This document shows positions 20,421 through 30,101 of a DNA stretch of 64,000 bases, in pieces; position 1 is the first letter of the stretch; each line of letters opens with the position of its first letter. The stretch spans positions 1-64,000 of the forward strand of contig CANEVR010000004.1 of NCBI GenBank assembly GCA_947442505.1. The letters are read 5' to 3'. Source of the stretch: Flavobacteriales bacterium (GTDB taxonomy: Bacteria; Bacteroidota; Bacteroidia; Flavobacteriales_D; Sanyastnellaceae). The position numbers and the translations under genes are program-made. The notes below the pieces were generated by a model. That model made no database searches and was not told the DNA's origin. It saw only the letters and a program-made list of their open reading frames with translations.

Positions 20421-20900
20421 TTATTTACGTGTCAAATTAAACTTGTATGTTACATTTTTGAAACCGCTAGAGCAAATCCTATTGATGGACAAGTTCATCT
20501 CACTGCTGTTTGCGGTAACCATTGAGCCCAATGCGATTTCAGTGGTATCATTGTTACTCACCAGATACAAGGCAGAGGGGGCTATGACATCATCCAAAAA
20601 CCAAGTTCCTTGATCGCCAAAGAAATTTCGTCCTTTTTCAATGTCTACATGGTATTCGTGCGCTGCAGCATCAAAATGAATGGTCATTGGGGTGATGTTC
20701 TCACCAGTGTAAAAACTGGTGAAATCTCTTTGTTCTAGAATGGGACTGTTGGGATCCTGTATGGTGAATTTTGATAACTCCCACATGCCGTCCATGCCAA
20801 CTTCTTTGTTGGTGAGTGTTCCAAGTTCACCTTTTATTTCTGGTTTACAAGCTACGATGCTCATCGCAAAGGCAGCATATATTAAGAATTTCTTTTTCAT
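20421..20900 (-). CDS. Small lipoprotein of the starch locus (DUF5004-like)
   Basis: The 159 aa product has a lipoprotein signal with lipobox SIVAC (Cys18). The mature part, with MDGMWELSKFTIQDPN and an internal GTWFLDD, resembles small lipocalin-like lipoproteins (DUF5004 type) that often follow SusD genes. It lies 14 bp after SusD and 1 bp before the SusE/F-like gene. It is probably anchored in the outer membrane and helps bind substrate. The exact family is unverified. Confidence 0.55.
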   Translation of the reverse strand: MKKKFLIYAAFAMSIVACKPEIKGELGTLTNKEVGMDGMWELSKFTIQDPNSPILEQRDFTSFYTGENITPMTIHFDAAAHEYHVDIEKGRNFFGDQGTWFLDDVIAPSALYLVSNNDTTEIALGSMVTANSSEMNLSINRICSSGFKNVTYKFNLTRK

Positions 20901-20914
20901 CTTTTTGAATGTTA

Positions 20915-22642
20915 TTAATTACAACCACCTTCGGGGTTTCCTGTAAAAAGCGCACTGGTGAACTCATTATTCGGGAATTGCAACGCCATTCCTGGGCAAT
21001 TCCATGGGGCAGTCCTGATCTTTAAAGTCGTATTGCTTTCCATTGCAATTCGGCGGAATTGATCCAACCATTTGCCTTCACCGATGGTTTCCAAGCGGTA
21101 TTCTTTTCGGGCAGCTGACTTTACCTCATTGGCGGATGCATTGTTTGATAATGCATTGTTCTGAGTATAGGCTCTAGCGCGAATCGCATTGATGTCAGCG
21201 ATGGCTTCATTCAACCTTCCTGTTTGTGCATAAGCGATGGCTTCGGCTCTGATCAACATCATTTCTGTTTGGTACATCAATGGAATGTTGAAGGCCACCT
21301 TGTCCTGAAATTTGGTCAAGGTGATTTGAGAACCGCTTGTGGCCAACCAAGCATCTTTTCGTTTATCGGCGCTGTTTTGATTGATCAATTGTACAAAAGG
21401 AACTTCTAATTCATTGCTTGAGGCATAAGAAGCATCGCTCCATAGGGTTAAATTGGGAGGCAATACACCTGATGCATTGTAGTTTCCAATGAATTCATCC
21501 GTTCTCACATCATTGCTAAAGCTAACAATTTTGAAGATGGATTCCTTGTTGTTAGAAGCTGTTAAAGCGGGTACCCCACCTGTTTCAGCAGTGAAAGTTG
21601 TCAGAACTTTGCCGGCATTGTTTAATGAACCTCCGAAGGAATAAACGACCTCAGCACCTGGGTTCAAAATGTCAAAGCTGATGTTGGAAGTTTTTCCACC
21701 AGGAACATCACAAATGAGTTGATAGGTTACACCACTAATCATTGGAACTGATAATTCTACAGGTATAGTGTCATTGTTGGCGTTGTCAAATGTTGCAACG
21801 ACACCGCCATTACCCGTGATAGAAAGAGAGGTGTTGTTCCAAACGCTTGCAGCATTGAGATTCAAACGAATGGTGTATTCGCTCACAGTAGGGAAGCGAT
21901 CAATCGAGTATTGTTCAAAGTTGTTGGCATTGATGACTTCATCACTGTACTGTATGGCCTTGTTGTAATCTCTCATTTGGAAATAAATCATGGCGAGAGC
22001 TGCTTTGGCAGCGTTGGCAGAAGCATAATTTCCATTGGAAGAAGGCAGTGTATTAGCAGCAGTCTCCATTTCTGTAACAATAAAGCTATACACTTCGGCA
22101 ACAGTATTTCTTGCCAATGGCTCGTTGGATGCTTTGTCACGGATGACAATGCCCAAATGACTGTTATCAGAGGTGTAGCCATAAGGTTGGGCCCAAATTT
22201 TTACAACATGCCAGTGACAAAAAGCACGGATGAAGCGGGCTTCTGCTTCCATTCTAGAACGGTCTGCATCTGAAAGTCCTTCAATCAAGTCAAAGTTTTC
22301 CAACAATGAATTGCATCGGTAAATGGCATAATACAGATCGGCATAAACGCCATTTGTGGTAGGCGTAAAGAAATTGGTTTCTTTGTTGTAAACAGCTTGA
22401 AAGTCCAATCCGATGGGCGATGCCAAATTGTTGCTTAACAATTCAGCCAAGTTTTGATAGGATCCATCAAATACATTGGCCATGACATCATAGCAACTGT
22501 TCAATAACTTCTGTGCATCTTCCGGTGTTTTTAAAGCATCTTCCGCAAGAATGGCTCCGTTTGGAGGGTAATTCAACATTTTTTCGCACGACACCAAACC
22601 CAAGGTGATAATGGATGCCGCAATGAGGATATATTTTTTCAT
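20915..22642 (-). CDS. SusD/RagB family outer-membrane lipoprotein
   Basis: The 575 aa protein has a lipobox GLVSC (Cys19). SusD landmarks are MEAEARFIRAFCHWHVVKIWAQPYG near residues 131-155, the TPR-like helical core, EMMLIRAEAIAYAQTGRLNEAIADINAIRARA near 463-494 and a C-terminal EYRLETIGEGKWLDQFRRI. The insert around residues 255-400 is beta-rich and long. It caps the SusC pore and delivers glycans to it. It is 11 bp downstream of SusC. Confidence 0.93.
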   Translation of the reverse strand: MKKYILIAASIITLGLVSCEKMLNYPPNGAILAEDALKTPEDAQKLLNSCYDVMANVFDGSYQNLAELLSNNLASPIGLDFQAVYNKETNFFTPTTNGVYADLYYAIYRCNSLLENFDLIEGLSDADRSRMEAEARFIRAFCHWHVVKIWAQPYGYTSDNSHLGIVIRDKASNEPLARNTVAEVYSFIVTEMETAANTLPSSNGNYASANAAKAALAMIYFQMRDYNKAIQYSDEVINANNFEQYSIDRFPTVSEYTIRLNLNAASVWNNTSLSITGNGGVVATFDNANNDTIPVELSVPMISGVTYQLICDVPGGKTSNISFDILNPGAEVVYSFGGSLNNAGKVLTTFTAETGGVPALTASNNKESIFKIVSFSNDVRTDEFIGNYNASGVLPPNLTLWSDASYASSNELEVPFVQLINQNSADKRKDAWLATSGSQITLTKFQDKVAFNIPLMYQTEMMLIRAEAIAYAQTGRLNEAIADINAIRARAYTQNNALSNNASANEVKSAARKEYRLETIGEGKWLDQFRRIAMESNTTLKIRTAPWNCPGMALQFPNNEFTSALFTGNPEGGCN

Positions 22643-22653
22643 TTTAGGTTTGA

Positions 22654-25600
22654 TTAGAAGTTAGCGGATAAACGTAAGTTAAAGCTGCGCTCTTGCATGG
22701 GTGTCAAATAAGTCACGTTGGGACTCAAGTTTCTGTCCTGAGCGTTTTCAAAGTCACGAACAATTTCAGGATCCAATCCAGGGAAGTTGGTGATGGTGAA
22801 AACATTGGTAACAAAGAATCCCCAGCTCAATGACTTCAATTTCATGCGCTCAACAATCTCTTTGTCCACATTGAAATCCAAAGAAAGGTTTCTCAATCGC
22901 AAGAAGTCTGCATTGTACATGAACAATGATGTGTTCCACCATGGGAAACCTGTTGGAAGACCATAGTTGGTTTCATTCAAAGTTAATGCTCCATAGGTGC
23001 TCTCGTCCCCAGGATTTTGCCAACGGTCTAGGATTTCATCTCTCATGTTCCATCCGGTCACAACGCCCAATTGACGCTTGGCCGAAGAGTCAAAGATTTT
23101 AGCTCCCAAACTGTAAGTGCACAAAGCAGAAAGCGTGATGTTTCTGAAAGTCCATGTATTGGTGAATCCACCATACATTTTTGGTAATCCGCTTCCTACA
23201 AACTTTCTGATGCTGTTGTCGTAGTCATACGTTTCATCACCCTCAAGGTCAAGATAAACGGGTTTACCATTGGCAGGATCAATATGAGAGAATTCTACCA
23301 AATAGAAGGATCCAATAGGCTTACCAACGATAACACGAGAGTCATTGGTTCCGCCACTTACAGCATCTGGAGTATAATTACCTATGCTAACCAACTCATT
23401 GTAATTGTAGGAGAAATTGGCTGTTGTTTTCCAAGACAATTTGCGGTCTTTCAACCAGTTTACTGTCGTGGTCAATTCCAATCCTTGGTTTTTCACTTCA
23501 GCAACGTTGTCCCAGAAGTTGCTAAAACCAGTGGATGCAGGTAAGCTAACATTCATGAGTACATCACGGCTGTATTTTCTGTAACCTTCAAGGGTTACAC
23601 TCAGGCGATCCTGCCAAAATCCCATTTCAATGGCAAACGAAGAATTGTTGGTGGTTTCCCATCTCAAGTTTGCATTTCCGCGCTGTGTTGGGAAGATGAT
23701 GGGTTGTTGGTTGTAATACAAACCATTGTCCGCTTGGGAGTAAGTAGAGTATTGTGCATTGGCAGGAATGCTTGAGTTACCGGTTAAACCAAAGCTCGCG
23801 CGAACTTTCAAGAAATTCATCACTTTGCTGTCCTTTAGGAAATTCTCCTCGCTGGCGATCCATGCAGCAGAGACTGATGGAAAATTACCAAACTTGTTGT
23901 TGGCTCCAAATCTTGAAGATCCATCTCGGCGGAAAGTAGCATCCAAGTAATACTTCTCTTTGTAGTTTAAGCTACCTTTTGCAAAGAAACCTAAGAAGGT
24001 GAATTGTTCTCTATTGTAGGTGTTGCGAATTTTTTCACCGGTCATATCAACATCTGTAAAATCTTGTACATCTTGCTCAAGGTTGGCATAGTAGTCATTG
24101 TAAGCACTGGTGGTGCTGGTTTGCAATTCATGACCTACCAATAAGTTTCCATTGAGGTGTTCGCGCAATTCTTTGTTGTATTCCGCGGTAACGTTATAGC
24201 TGTAATTGCGGACAATTCTCTGATCACTGCTGAAATTACCGAGGCTGTTGTTTTGATCTAGTGCGGCTGGATTTAATCTGTTCTCTCCAATGTGCATGTA
24301 ATCCAAACCACCTGTTGCGATGACGAACAAGTTTTTCATTGGATTGTAAATCAAACGACCAGTATTGATCAAACGACTTTCCACATTGGCCCAACGGCGA
24401 AGCTCACGCATGGCCACAGGATTCTTTGAACCTCCCCACTCATCTTTCCAATAGAAATAATCTCCGGGCTTATTGACGACATTTCCGGAAGCATCAAAAG
24501 TAGTATCTTGGTGATAAACGGGATAGTAGGGTAGTGCATTGGACATGGCATCACCAAGACCACCGGACCAAGCGGCATCAATACGGTCATTGGTTCCTCT
24601 GGTGCCAGACAATGATAGATTGGCTTTCAATTTTTTTCCCAATTTGAATTCAGGGTTTACACGAACAGACAAACGCTTGTAGGCATTGCCAATCATGAAA
24701 CTTTCATTGTTATCGTAGCCCAATGAGAAATAAACATTGTGTTTTTCACCACCATAACGCGCTCCGAATTGCGCCCCATATTTAGAACCCAAACCTATTG
24801 TTTGTGATACCCAGTCGGTGTTGGTCTCCATGGCTTTGAAATAGGCCTCTTGTCTTACTGATGCAGCATCTGTAGCTGTTGACATATTAGGCAACCAAAC
24901 ATATCCTGTTCCGCCATCATTTTCCCATGCTTCTTGTCTGATGGTCAAATACTCTTCTGTATTCAACATGTTGGGACGCGATGCAGGTTGAGATGTTCCA
25001 TTGGTCAAGTTCAAATCAAAGTTCCAACCTTTTTTGCGGGCTTTTTTGGTAGTGATGATGATAACCCCGTTGGCTGCACGTGAACCGTATTCGCCTGCCG
25101 CAGCGGCATCTTTACGTACTTCTACATTTTCGATATCTGCTGGATTGATGGACGCCAATGGGTTGTTGTTCATGGCACCTGAATTGCCACGCAAGAAGTA
25201 ATCATTGGTAATTGGAATACCATCGACGATGTACAATGGATCTCCACCTGCAGAGATAGAGCTTATCCCTCGAATTCGAACAATGGATCCTGAACCTGCC
25301 ATTCCTGAACCTTGAGAGATTTGAAGTCCTGCAGCTTGTCCTTGTAAAGCAGCTTCAAAAGAAGGTGTTCTTACAGCAGTGACATCTTTTCCGTTGATTT
25401 TGGAAACAGCTCCAGTTGTTGGCTTATTTCTTTCGATACCATAACCTACAATTTCTAGGTTGTCCAAAGTGATGTCATCATTGAACATTTTAATGTCCAA
25501 AGGCAATTTTTGACCAGCTATCAAAGTGATATTGGATTCAAAGTTTTTAAATCCAATCAAGGTGTAACTTACGGTGTGACTACCTGCAGGTAAGTCCAAT

Positions 25601-25776
25601 GTGTACTTACCATTGGCATCCGTTTGTGTTCCTTTGGCCAATTTGTTAACTGAAACGACCACCCCCGGTAAAGGTGCGTTCTTTTCGTCTTTCACTGTTC
25701 CACTGATGCTTTGGGACCAAGCTTGAATGCTCAGACCTGCTAGCAACAGTAACATCAGTCGTTTTACTTGAATCAT
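22654..25776 (-). CDS. SusC/RagA family TonB-dependent outer-membrane transporter
   Basis: The 1040 aa product has a signal peptide ending near residue 22 and a carboxypeptidase-regulatory-like domain about 23-100 (ISGTVKDEKNAPLPGVVVSV). The plug domain contains the SusC signature VRIRGISSISAGGDPLYIVDGIP and NVEVRKDAAAAGEYGSRAANG. A 22-strand-type barrel ends in a terminal Phe. With SusD it would import malto-oligosaccharides released by the adjacent amylase. There is no anti-sigma/STN domain at the N-terminus. Confidence 0.95.
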   Translation of the reverse strand: MIQVKRLMLLLLAGLSIQAWSQSISGTVKDEKNAPLPGVVVSVNKLAKGTQTDANGKYTLDLPAGSHTVSYTLIGFKNFESNITLIAGQKLPLDIKMFNDDITLDNLEIVGYGIERNKPTTGAVSKINGKDVTAVRTPSFEAALQGQAAGLQISQGSGMAGSGSIVRIRGISSISAGGDPLYIVDGIPITNDYFLRGNSGAMNNNPLASINPADIENVEVRKDAAAAGEYGSRAANGVIIITTKKARKKGWNFDLNLTNGTSQPASRPNMLNTEEYLTIRQEAWENDGGTGYVWLPNMSTATDAASVRQEAYFKAMETNTDWVSQTIGLGSKYGAQFGARYGGEKHNVYFSLGYDNNESFMIGNAYKRLSVRVNPEFKLGKKLKANLSLSGTRGTNDRIDAAWSGGLGDAMSNALPYYPVYHQDTTFDASGNVVNKPGDYFYWKDEWGGSKNPVAMRELRRWANVESRLINTGRLIYNPMKNLFVIATGGLDYMHIGENRLNPAALDQNNSLGNFSSDQRIVRNYSYNVTAEYNKELREHLNGNLLVGHELQTSTTSAYNDYYANLEQDVQDFTDVDMTGEKIRNTYNREQFTFLGFFAKGSLNYKEKYYLDATFRRDGSSRFGANNKFGNFPSVSAAWIASEENFLKDSKVMNFLKVRASFGLTGNSSIPANAQYSTYSQADNGLYYNQQPIIFPTQRGNANLRWETTNNSSFAIEMGFWQDRLSVTLEGYRKYSRDVLMNVSLPASTGFSNFWDNVAEVKNQGLELTTTVNWLKDRKLSWKTTANFSYNYNELVSIGNYTPDAVSGGTNDSRVIVGKPIGSFYLVEFSHIDPANGKPVYLDLEGDETYDYDNSIRKFVGSGLPKMYGGFTNTWTFRNITLSALCTYSLGAKIFDSSAKRQLGVVTGWNMRDEILDRWQNPGDESTYGALTLNETNYGLPTGFPWWNTSLFMYNADFLRLRNLSLDFNVDKEIVERMKLKSLSWGFFVTNVFTITNFPGLDPEIVRDFENAQDRNLSPNVTYLTPMQERSFNLRLSANF

Positions 25777-25797
25777 GATATAGGTTTTGGTTAGTTT

Positions 25798-28700
25798 CTA
25801 TTGTTTGGTAATGGTTGTATTAAAATACATTCCGTTTAGGTTGCGGATACGCAAGGTGTAGATACCCTTTGCGAATTGTGACCCTTCAATCGTTAATTTT
25901 TCAATGGATTGATTGACTACTTTTTCAAAAACCAAACGCCCAGCATTGTCGTATAGTTCAATGTTGTTAATCCCCACTGCGGCATTGAATTGAACATTCC
26001 AATCTTGTTGGGTTGGGTTGGGATAAATCACAGACGTCGCAAAGATATTTTCTTCCACTCCAACAATACCAGAACAGGTGCAATCATTGTTGTAAACATC
26101 ATTGGTCGTGTTGGCGTTTCCGTCGTCGCAAGCATCGCCTGGGAAGGCACAACTTCCGTTATCTACGACAGCTTGTGCGTTGTAATTGCAAGCGGCAACA
26201 TCCATGCAACCAGCAACCAATTCGGTTCCCTCACAAACACATACTTCATTGATGATGTCATCAACGGTATTGGCATTTCCATCATCACAAGGTTCATTGT
26301 AAGTAGAGCAAGAGATGAGGTCGGGCAGCGGCAAAGCTTGATCGGTATAAACGTGGTATTCACCGGGAGCAAAATTGAATGTTGCTGCGGTATTGGTCAC
26401 GTTGATGGATTCTCCTGTGAAGTAATCGTACCAAGTGCCAGAATGCGTAAAGCCAGGAATCATATTGATGTTGATTACATCAAAGTTACCAACCACAACA
26501 GCATCCATGCTGGATCCATCTAAAATCAAACGTTTTCCTTTTCCTGAACCATCTAATGTGTAAGTATTGGTACTGAATGTTTGATAGTTTTTTTTCAAAT
26601 GATTAAGTGCCGCTGTTACTTTGTACAGATGCAATCGATTGGGGTCGTCAAAATATTCCCAATGAATAGGCTTGGGAGAGGTTCTGCAGTTGGTGTTGAT
26701 GGTTCCATTTTCACAGTAGTTGATGGAATAGTCGTATCCCAACTCACCAAATTGCCAAATCATTTTAGGACCTGGAATAGGAATCAATAGGCAATGGGTT
26801 AATTCTTGTCTTTGTAAAGCAGTAGCCAAATTTTGAACATCATATGCACCGCTGGAATTTCCGAAGTTGATGTTTTTGTATGTCAATCTTTCTTCATCAT
26901 GGCTTTCTGAATATGAGACCAATCGTGGTTGGCTCCAACCTCTCGCTTGGTATGATGCCCAGTTGATGTCGCCGGAATATCCCATGCTTGCCTCACTATA
27001 ATTGTGATTGATGTTTCCCCAGAGCATTAAGCCCATGTTACTCAATGCAGTCTCTTCTGAATTATCCGCAAAATGCTCTAAAATGGCGTAGGAACCAGGT
27101 GATGCAGACTGCATATGGTTGTAATAATCTGACCATATATTGACTCGGCTTTGGTCATATGCACCCCAAGCACCAATATTTCCTAGAGTATAGTTCTGAG
27201 TAAATCCTTTTGAAAGGTCAAAACGATAACCATCTATGTGGTATTCATTCAACCAATATGCAATTACTCTTTTCGTAAAATTACGGGTATGGATACTTTC
27301 ATGGTTGAAGTCGTAGCCAACATTAAAATCATGCATCGTGGTTTGATTGAACCAAGGATTTTCGGCTGTGGGTTGTCCATAATCACCTGCATCTGGATTG
27401 AAGTACATTCTAACCATTGGGTTTTGTCCAAAACTGTGGTTGAGTGCAATGTCCAAGATTACTGCCATCCCTCTATTGTGCGCCTCATTGATAAAGGTCT
27501 TTAAATCTTCTTCACTGCCATAGGCTTTATCTGGAGCGAAGTAAAAAGAGGGATTGTAACCCCAACTGTTATTACCTTCAAATTCATTGATGGGCATGAA
27601 TTGAATAGCCGTAATTCCGAGTGTTTCAAGATAGTCAAGCGTATCAATCAAGTTTTGATAGCTTTCTTCTTCCATGAAATCTCGCATCAATAACTCATAC
27701 ACCACTAATTTCTCCTTTGCGGGTTTGATGTAAGCTTGGTCTGTCCAAGTATATGGAGCCTGGTTGGTTTCCAATACTGAAACAGGCTCAGTTGTTAAAC
27801 CGTATGGATAAGGTTTGATGTTGGGGTAAATACTTGTGGAAATCCAAGGGTCATTCCATTGGTCCAATACTTTGTCTGCATATACTTCAGCTACCCTTAG
27901 ACCTTCAGCATCTATGTGGTATTGAAAACCATATTCGACATTGGGTTCTAGACCGGCAATTTGGATCCAATAACGTTGGCCATCGGGAGTGCGATTCATA
28001 AAATAATCCAAATCGAGATTCCAATTGTTGAAATCGCCAACAACAAATACATAATCTTTATTGGGTGCGAAAAGCTGCAAAATAACCGTGTTGGCGTTGA
28101 CATAATTGATGCCATCTACTGCACCTGCGGGACTTGCTGCAATATTCACCGAAGGTAAAATCAGGAAGTAACAAGTATCTGTAATGGTTTCGGTACCATT
28201 GTTGGCAGAAAATACAACTTGATAATCTCCTGAATTGGCACTGTTGAAATTGTAACTAATGGTTGTAACATTGCTCAAACTGCTCACAACATTGCCATTG
28301 ATGGAAATGGACAAGTTGGAAGCAGAGGATGCCACACCTGTAATGGTGTTGTTGGAATTGGGTTGAACAATTGATGAAATAGCACTTGGAAGTTGCAAAG
28401 TGGCATTGTAACCACCTTGGTAAATATCCAAGGAAATATCAGAGCCATCTGCATTACGTCCAACAGTGGTTCCACTTTGATTTCTGAAAACAAATTTGAG
28501 TTGGCTAATCGTTTCTCCTACATTAAGATTGTAAAACGTTTGCGGAGTAATAACAATTTGGTGGAGGTTATTTCCCAGAGGTGTCATCACCACTGTGGGA
28601 TCCGCAACACCCCAGTTGCCCACGACATGTTGCCAATCATTAGGGCCAACACTATTGCTGGTGATGCATCCTGTATGTGCATATACTGGAGTAAAGCCAG

Positions 28701-28845
28701 TCAGCGCCGCGTTTCCAGTAGTTGTATTGTAATAAATGGTTATCTGATCGGTTTGCGTAGGAAACGCAGGACTGGTAGTCAAAATTTGAGCGTGTAAGGC
28801 AGAAACACCCATAAACGCTAGGATAGCAAGTGCAATCCGTTTCAT
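25798..28845 (-). CDS. Secreted GH13 alpha-amylase with T9SS sorting domain
   Basis: The 1015 aa protein opens with a signal peptide, then a binding domain like that of the SusE/F-like protein (about 22-140), an Ig-like region (about 155-232) and a CBM48/E-set-type domain (about 245-330). The GH13 barrel (about 370-770) has DIALNH, GYRFD (nucleophile Asp543), ILEHF (acid/base Glu590) and SESHD (Asp650). A Cys-rich DDGNANT repeat region and a type A T9SS sorting domain (YPNPTQQDWNVQF, about 940-1015) end it. ATG at 28845 is chosen over TTG at 28851. It is the first gene of the operon. Confidence 0.93.
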   Translation of the reverse strand: MKRIALAILAFMGVSALHAQILTTSPAFPTQTDQITIYYNTTTGNAALTGFTPVYAHTGCITSNSVGPNDWQHVVGNWGVADPTVVMTPLGNNLHQIVITPQTFYNLNVGETISQLKFVFRNQSGTTVGRNADGSDISLDIYQGGYNATLQLPSAISSIVQPNSNNTITGVASSASNLSISINGNVVSSLSNVTTISYNFNSANSGDYQVVFSANNGTETITDTCYFLILPSVNIAASPAGAVDGINYVNANTVILQLFAPNKDYVFVVGDFNNWNLDLDYFMNRTPDGQRYWIQIAGLEPNVEYGFQYHIDAEGLRVAEVYADKVLDQWNDPWISTSIYPNIKPYPYGLTTEPVSVLETNQAPYTWTDQAYIKPAKEKLVVYELLMRDFMEEESYQNLIDTLDYLETLGITAIQFMPINEFEGNNSWGYNPSFYFAPDKAYGSEEDLKTFINEAHNRGMAVILDIALNHSFGQNPMVRMYFNPDAGDYGQPTAENPWFNQTTMHDFNVGYDFNHESIHTRNFTKRVIAYWLNEYHIDGYRFDLSKGFTQNYTLGNIGAWGAYDQSRVNIWSDYYNHMQSASPGSYAILEHFADNSEETALSNMGLMLWGNINHNYSEASMGYSGDINWASYQARGWSQPRLVSYSESHDEERLTYKNINFGNSSGAYDVQNLATALQRQELTHCLLIPIPGPKMIWQFGELGYDYSINYCENGTINTNCRTSPKPIHWEYFDDPNRLHLYKVTAALNHLKKNYQTFSTNTYTLDGSGKGKRLILDGSSMDAVVVGNFDVININMIPGFTHSGTWYDYFTGESINVTNTAATFNFAPGEYHVYTDQALPLPDLISCSTYNEPCDDGNANTVDDIINEVCVCEGTELVAGCMDVAACNYNAQAVVDNGSCAFPGDACDDGNANTTNDVYNNDCTCSGIVGVEENIFATSVIYPNPTQQDWNVQFNAAVGINNIELYDNAGRLVFEKVVNQSIEKLTIEGSQFAKGIYTLRIRNLNGMYFNTTITKQ

Positions 28846-28876
28846 TGGCAAGTTAGTTTTTTGATTAGGTTGGTAA

Positions 28877-28908
28877 CAAATATAAGAAAGTGTTATTTGT
28901 ACACCAAG
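28877..28908 (-). promoter_or_regulatory. Promoter of the starch operon
   Basis: On the minus strand, CTTG (28905-28908), a 20-bp spacer and TATATTTG (28877-28884). The minus-7 is perfect and the minus-33 has one mismatch. The leader to the amylase ATG is about 25 nt. Confidence 0.75.
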
Positions 28909-28927
28909 GATGTTTAAAAAAAATGAA

Positions 28928-28950
28928 AAGGCTGCTTTGAATGCAGCCTT
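28928..28950 (-). terminator. Terminator after the DegT aminotransferase gene
   Basis: AAGGCTGC and GCAGCCTT form an 8-bp stem with a 7-nt loop. In the minus direction it is followed by TTCATTTTTTTT. It lies 25 bp past the stop at 28976. Confidence 0.85.
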
Positions 28951-28975
28951 CTATCAAATTTTCAATAGTTCTTTT

Positions 28976-30100
28976 CTAGAAAAAGCCAAGAACCGATTCG
29001 ATGATATAAGACTGCATTTCTTCAGTCATCTCGGTATGAATAGGCAATGATATCACATTTTGACAAAGAATCTCGGTCATCGTCAATGTCCCTGGCTCAA
29101 AGTGGGCTGATGCATAGCCTTTTTGTTTGTGGGCGGGTAGGGGATAATAAATCATGGTTGGAACCCCTTTGCCTTTGAGATATTCCTGCAATTCATCTCG
29201 GTTTACCCCACATAGCGTCAATGTATATTGATGGAATACGTGGGTACTCTTGGGATTGCGAACAGGACTTTTAATATTGGGATGGTTGGCAAATGCATGA
29301 TCATAAACTTCCGCAACTGCTCGTCGAGCATTGCTGTAACTTTCCAAATGGGGTAGTTTACACAAAAGAACAGCAGCTTGAATGGTATCCAAACGGGAGT
29401 TGACACCTACAATATCATGGTAATACTTGGTCTTTTGTCCATGATTGGCCACCATATTGATTTTCTCCGCTAAGTCATCATCATTGGTAAAAATGGCTCC
29501 GCCATCCCCATAACAGCCCAAATTTTTTGATGGGAAAAAACTTGTTGTGCCAATTGTTCCCATACATCCGGCTTTGGCTTTTCTTCCGTCAGAAAAAGTA
29601 TAGGTAGCCCCTATGGCTTGGGCAGTATCTTCAATTATGGCCAAGTTGTGTTTTTTACCAATTTCCAAAATGGCTTCCATGTCTGCGCATTGTCCATATA
29701 GATGAACAGGAACGATGGCTTTGGTCTTGGAAGTAATGGCCTTTTCAATAGCGGCGGGGTCTATGGTAAAGGTATCCGGATTGATTTCTACAAAAACAGG
29801 AGTAAGGCGAAGCAGTGCAATGACTTCACATGTGGCAATGTAGGTGTAAGAGGTAGTAATCACCTCATCCCCTGGTTGGAGGTCCAATGCCATCATGGCA
29901 ATTTGCAGCGCGTCTGTTCCGTTGGCGCAGGGAATCACATGTTTCACATCCAAATGCTGCGCGAGCTGCAAAGAAAATTGCTTGACTTGTGGACCGTTGA
30001 TAAACGCCGATTGCGCAATGACTTCTAAGATGGCTTGATCTACTTCAGATTTTATTTTATCGTATTGACCTTTGAGGTCAACCATTTGAATTCCGTTCAT
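28976..30100 (-). CDS. DegT/DnrJ/EryC1/StrS family aminotransferase
   Basis: The 374 aa PLP enzyme has the family landmarks CANGTDALQIAMMALDLQPGD (residues 58-78), EDTAQAIGATY and the PLP lysine K192 in FFPSKNLGCYGDGGAIF. Such enzymes place an amino group on keto-sugar nucleotides for cell-surface glycans. No other nucleotide-sugar gene is nearby, so the substrate cannot be told. It starts 1 bp after the coiled-coil membrane protein gene and ends the operon. Confidence 0.9.
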   Translation of the reverse strand: MNGIQMVDLKGQYDKIKSEVDQAILEVIAQSAFINGPQVKQFSLQLAQHLDVKHVIPCANGTDALQIAMMALDLQPGDEVITTSYTYIATCEVIALLRLTPVFVEINPDTFTIDPAAIEKAITSKTKAIVPVHLYGQCADMEAILEIGKKHNLAIIEDTAQAIGATYTFSDGRKAKAGCMGTIGTTSFFPSKNLGCYGDGGAIFTNDDDLAEKINMVANHGQKTKYYHDIVGVNSRLDTIQAAVLLCKLPHLESYSNARRAVAEVYDHAFANHPNIKSPVRNPKSTHVFHQYTLTLCGVNRDELQEYLKGKGVPTMIYYPLPAHKQKGYASAHFEPGTLTMTEILCQNVISLPIHTEMTEEMQSYIIESVLGFF

Positions 30101-30101
30101 G

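Noticed and set aside
25990-26523. 177-codon plus-strand ORF
   Set aside because: It is a shadow of the amylase C-terminal Cys-rich and T9SS regions.
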